Source: Bacteroidota bacterium (GTDB lineage: Bacteria > Bacteroidota > Bacteroidia > Bacteroidales > B39-G9). Taken from it: DNA of 7,209 nt. Position numbers and translations under genes: made by a program. The stretch is taken from the NCBI GenBank assembly GCA_030592465.1, contig JAUVJB010000157.1, forward strand, positions 1 to 7,209. The letters run 5' to 3'. Below the pieces are notes generated by a model, which ran no database searches, had not been told where the DNA came from, and saw nothing but the letters and a program-made list of their open reading frames with translations. Shown here piece by piece: positions 4,643 through 7,209 of the stretch (positions are counted from its first letter, which is position 1; the number at the start of each line of letters is the position of its first letter).

Positions 4643-7209
4643 TCAATATGTCGACAAAGCCTCAACAACTTCTATATTATTAGATGCTTCATTAATTTCT
4701 GTAACCGAAACTCTCGGAGCTGGCAATTTTCTATTAGCTTCTGCAATTTTTAAAGACAGTCTGTCATAATCAATTAATGCAACATTTGACCTTATACTAT
4801 TCATTCCTGTTAATCCTCCGGGCGCAAATTTCTTCCCACCTCCGGCAACATTTATAGCAGACAACAAGGGCGTAAACATTGCTGTTGATTCCTTATTTAT
4901 TAAAGCTTCTTTTCCCTCGGCTTCAAACCCTAACACATTACTAATTGAGAAAGGGATTCCCCCTTCAGAATGACTCCTACCTTCTAGTATTGCACCGTTT
5001 AAAATATCGCCCCGCGATAATTTTGTTGGGGTTGTTTTAATTTTTTTCACAGCACCTAATCCAGACCCTAAAGTTGTTCCACTTGCAATAACTTTTGATG
5101 CGGTATTAAATGGCTCGGGCAATACTGACGGGGCTTTCCAAACTTCTGTAACCCCTTGATATGTATTAATTGTCGCCTGAGCAATCCCGGCAGATTTACC
5201 GGCAGATGTCGATTCTCCTAATAACTGAGCAATTCCACCGAAAGTGTTTGCATATGCATTTAATTTCTGGGCTGTACTTATTTCGTCAATTTGTTTTTGA
5301 CGTGCCGCGTATTTTTTATTAATAAATTCAATATCAGCCCCTGTCTTCCCTGCTCCTTCGATTTCCTTTTGTCTTTCAGCCTCTAGTTTTTGAGTTAAAA
5401 TTTCATGTTCCGACCCATTTTGCCCTTCTTTTACAGCAATATAATTTTCAAAATCAATTGCCTTTCTTACCTTTTCAGCATCTTGATGTTCTATATTTAT
5501 TTCATCAATTTTTAACGAAGCCTCTTTTTCTATTTCTGCAATCGCTTCATTATATTCTGTTTGGTTTATTTTCCCATTTTCAAGTTTAACGGCTGCGAAA
5601 TCCTTTTGCTTTTCTGATAGTAATTCAATTCTTTTTTGTTCCTCTTTTGTCGCCTCATCTGTTAGGAATTTATCTGCATCAATTTTTGATTGATTTTTGT
5701 TGATATATTCGGCTAATTCTTTTTTTGCAAGGGCAATTGTTTTTTCCGCCCTTTCCTCTTCAATTTTCATTTGTTTTTTTGCAAGGGCAATTGTTTTTTC
5801 CGCCCTTTCCTCTTCAATTTTCATTTGTTTTTTTGCAAATTCTTTCATCAAAGAGCTCTTTGTTCTCGAAAATCTAAGCTCAACCTCTTTTACTTCGGTA
5901 TCTTTCTTAACCGACTCCGCCTTCAATTCATTTAATTTTTTTAAATCAGCACGACCACTATCATTTAGAGATTGCTCAATAGTTTCTTGTTCAATTTTTA
6001 AATTAATAATATCTTTTTCTTTTGTAGCTAATTTTTTTGTTAATTGAATTGCCCTATCAACAGCCTTATTTCTTTGTTCGCCGCTTAATGCTGTGTTTTT
6101 TGCAATTTGTTCCTGCTCTTTTACTTGGTCTTTTAATTTTGCTCGCGTAAGAACTAATTCGGCTTCTTTTTGTTCTATATCAATCCCTATTTGTCGAAGT
6201 CGCCCCCCCTTGTCAATTGCATCTCCTAAAAATTTGCCGGCATCTTTTGCTAATTTTTTAATTTTACCAGTCACATCCTCAACTCCTGTTGAAAATTGTA
6301 ATGTTGAATCTGCTAAGTCTTTATACCCTGAGGTAAATCCAGATGAAATAATTTTCCCTAAAGATTTAAACACCCCGCCGACCGCCGTAATTCTATTGAC
6401 AAGATTTGTTTTTATAAATTCCCACAATTTTATTATCGCCTCTTTTGGATTCGAAAAGGTGCTAAACATTGTTTCGCCTAATTCCTGAACAGCGCCTTTA
6501 AGTGAGGCAAAAATCACCTGCAAAGGCTTAGTTACTCTCGTAACGGCATCAATCCCGCTTTGTGTGGTCATTAAATAAGAGATTAAAGTCCCAAGTACAA
6601 CCACAATTGCACCAATTCCCGTGCTTACTAAAGCAATTTTAAAGAATTTTAAAGCCGTCGATGATACGTTTATCGCCGCTGTACTCGATTGCATTGCGAT
6701 TTTCTGGGCAACAAGACCCTGTTTTGAAGACCGAAGTAATGTTATTATTTTAGCCATTTGTGGCGAAACCTTTGCAATAGCTCCTTCGTAATTACCTACA
6801 TTTTCTTTCAATTTAATGTATCCCGGTGACTGTTCTTTTATCGCCTTACTTTGCTTGTCGATTACCGTATTCAATTCTGTTCTTCTCTCAATCTCTTCTT
6901 TTGTATTACCTTTTATATTTTTAGAAATTTGATTTAGTTTCGCCCTACTATTTCTTAGTTCTTGAGTAGACTTCCCTTCTATTTCCATAGTCTTGCTGAG
7001 GTCTTTGTTTGAAGAGCTCAAAGATGTAGCAAAATTCTGATTATCACGATAAGCTTTTGATAACTCCTTTATCTTTATTTCGTTTTGAATAAAACCCTCT
7101 GAACTTCCTTTCCCTGAAGCTGTCAGTTTTTTCTGAGAAGCCCTAACATTATCCAATTCAGTCTTTAATCTTACACTTTCTTTAATTACATCAGCAGTGT
7201 CAATTGTTA
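4643..7209 (-). CDS. Phage tail tape measure protein (N-terminus beyond window)
   Basis: Long structural protein that sets tail length during assembly and is thought to enter the host envelope during DNA injection. The reading frame stays open to the right edge (854 codons visible). A TTG at 7156 is internal rather than the start, because 17 more sense codons (beginning TIDTADVIKES) precede it. Numbering from that TTG: residues 1-150 are charged and helical; 171-196 is a hydrophobic segment (FFKIALVSTGIGAIVVVLGT and on); 320-625 is a long charged coiled coil that includes two identical 18-residue repeats (442-477); 630-700 is Ala/Gly/Thr-rich (GIAQATINTYQGV), as in other tape measure proteins; 721-781 contains GRSHSEGGIPF, FEAEGKEALINKEST and GGGKKFAPGG, a C-terminal signature I associate with Bacteroidota phage tape measures. 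It is transcribed toward the holin-like gene. The shape and C-terminal signature make the call fairly secure. Confidence 0.85.
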   Translation of the reverse strand, partial: TIDTADVIKESVRLKTELDNVRASQKKLTASGKGSSEGFIQNEIKIKELSKAYRDNQNFATSLSSSNKDLSKTMEIEGKSTQELRNSRAKLNQISKNIKGNTKEEIERRTELNTVIDKQSKAIKEQSPGYIKLKENVGNYEGAIAKVSPQMAKIITLLRSSKQGLVAQKIAMQSSTAAINVSSTALKFFKIALVSTGIGAIVVVLGTLISYLMTTQSGIDAVTRVTKPLQVIFASLKGAVQELGETMFSTFSNPKEAIIKLWEFIKTNLVNRITAVGGVFKSLGKIISSGFTSGYKDLADSTLQFSTGVEDVTGKIKKLAKDAGKFLGDAIDKGGRLRQIGIDIEQKEAELVLTRAKLKDQVKEQEQIAKNTALSGEQRNKAVDRAIQLTKKLATKEKDIINLKIEQETIEQSLNDSGRADLKKLNELKAESVKKDTEVKEVELRFSRTKSSLMKEFAKKQMKIEEERAEKTIALAKKQMKIEEERAEKTIALAKKELAEYINKNQSKIDADKFLTDEATKEEQKRIELLSEKQKDFAAVKLENGKINQTEYNEAIAEIEKEASLKIDEINIEHQDAEKVRKAIDFENYIAVKEGQNGSEHEILTQKLEAERQKEIEGAGKTGADIEFINKKYAARQKQIDEISTAQKLNAYANTFGGIAQLLGESTSAGKSAGIAQATINTYQGVTEVWKAPSVLPEPFNTASKVIASGTTLGSGLGAVKKIKTTPTKLSRGDILNGAILEGRSHSEGGIPFSISNVLGFEAEGKEALINKESTAMFTPLLSAINVAGGGKKFAPGGLTGMNSIRSNVALIDYDRLSLKIAEANRKLPAPRVSVTEINEASNNIEVVEALSTY
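5727..5834 (-). repeat. Perfect 54-bp tandem duplication in the tape measure gene
   Basis: The 54 bp at 5727-5780 are repeated without a mismatch at 5781-5834. Identity continues 7 bp to the left (a T run, 5720-5726) and 4 bp into what follows (GCAA at 5835-5838). The unit encodes the 18 residues KKQMKIEEERAEKTIALA, so the frame is kept, and two copies stand in the predicted coiled coil at residues 442-459 and 460-477. Lack of even silent differences indicates a recent duplication or, less likely, an assembly artefact. Confidence 0.95.

Noticed and set aside
5720..5834. A7 runs on the minus strand (GCA AAA AAA CAA) as programmed frameshift sites in the tape measure gene
   Set aside because: The known tail frameshift lies in the chaperone gene upstream of the tape measure; here the zero frame continues for hundreds of codons and the alternate frames yield no plausible product.
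5697..6488. Two plus-strand open frames (5697-6047 and 6093-6488)
   Set aside because: Both are antisense to the tape measure gene. Their Phe/Ser-rich, low-complexity translations are what the reverse of a Lys/Glu-rich coiled coil gives, and the apparent protein repeat in the first is the reverse reading of the 54-bp duplication.
1..7209. CRISPR array, tRNA, rRNA, insertion sequence, integrase or att site
   Set aside because: No regularly spaced repeats, cloverleaf, transposase or recombinase is visible; the only tandem DNA repeat is the 54-bp duplication.

Overview
The window looks like part of a tailed bacteriophage or prophage of a Bacteroidota (Flavobacteriia-like) host. The DNA is strongly AT-rich. 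Start codons are preceded by A/T-rich stretches rather than Shine-Dalgarno sequences, as is usual in that phylum. The protein set (PD-(D/E)XK nuclease, DnaA-domain-IV-like protein, small helix-turn-helix proteins, C5 methyltransferase, holin-like membrane protein, tape measure protein) is typical of a phage genome. The host assignment is inferred from style and family resemblance, not from a database search.

Positions 1-4154 (plus strand) form a compact run of genes resembling an early or DNA-metabolism module. It opens with the last 31 codons of an upstream gene and an AT-rich gap. Next come a RecB/YqaJ-type nuclease with an N-terminal 21-residue repeat, an overlapping DnaA-domain-IV-like DNA-binding protein, a 62-aa HTH protein, a winged-helix-like protein and an unknown 86-aa protein. 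A complete C5-cytosine methyltransferase, an unknown 77-aa protein and a lysine-rich coiled-coil protein close the run. Most genes abut or overlap, which suggests one operon; the only gap above 50 bp within it is 1669-1742.

Positions 4169-4206 hold a near-symmetrical hairpin with A and T tracts that can end transcription from both sides. It separates the plus-strand module from a convergent minus-strand late module. That module consists of a large tail tape measure protein (running off the right edge of the window, so its N-terminus is missing) followed by a small holin-like membrane protein.

The likely division of labour is as follows. The plus-strand genes process, replicate, regulate and methylate phage DNA. 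The minus-strand genes set tail length, help genome passage and permeabilise the membrane at lysis. I see no clear evidence of an unknown defence or mobile system. The most notable structures are the exact 21-residue periodicity in the nuclease, the isolated DnaA-type DNA-binding domain whose gene carries a three-arm repeat, and a perfect 54-bp tandem duplication in the tape measure gene.
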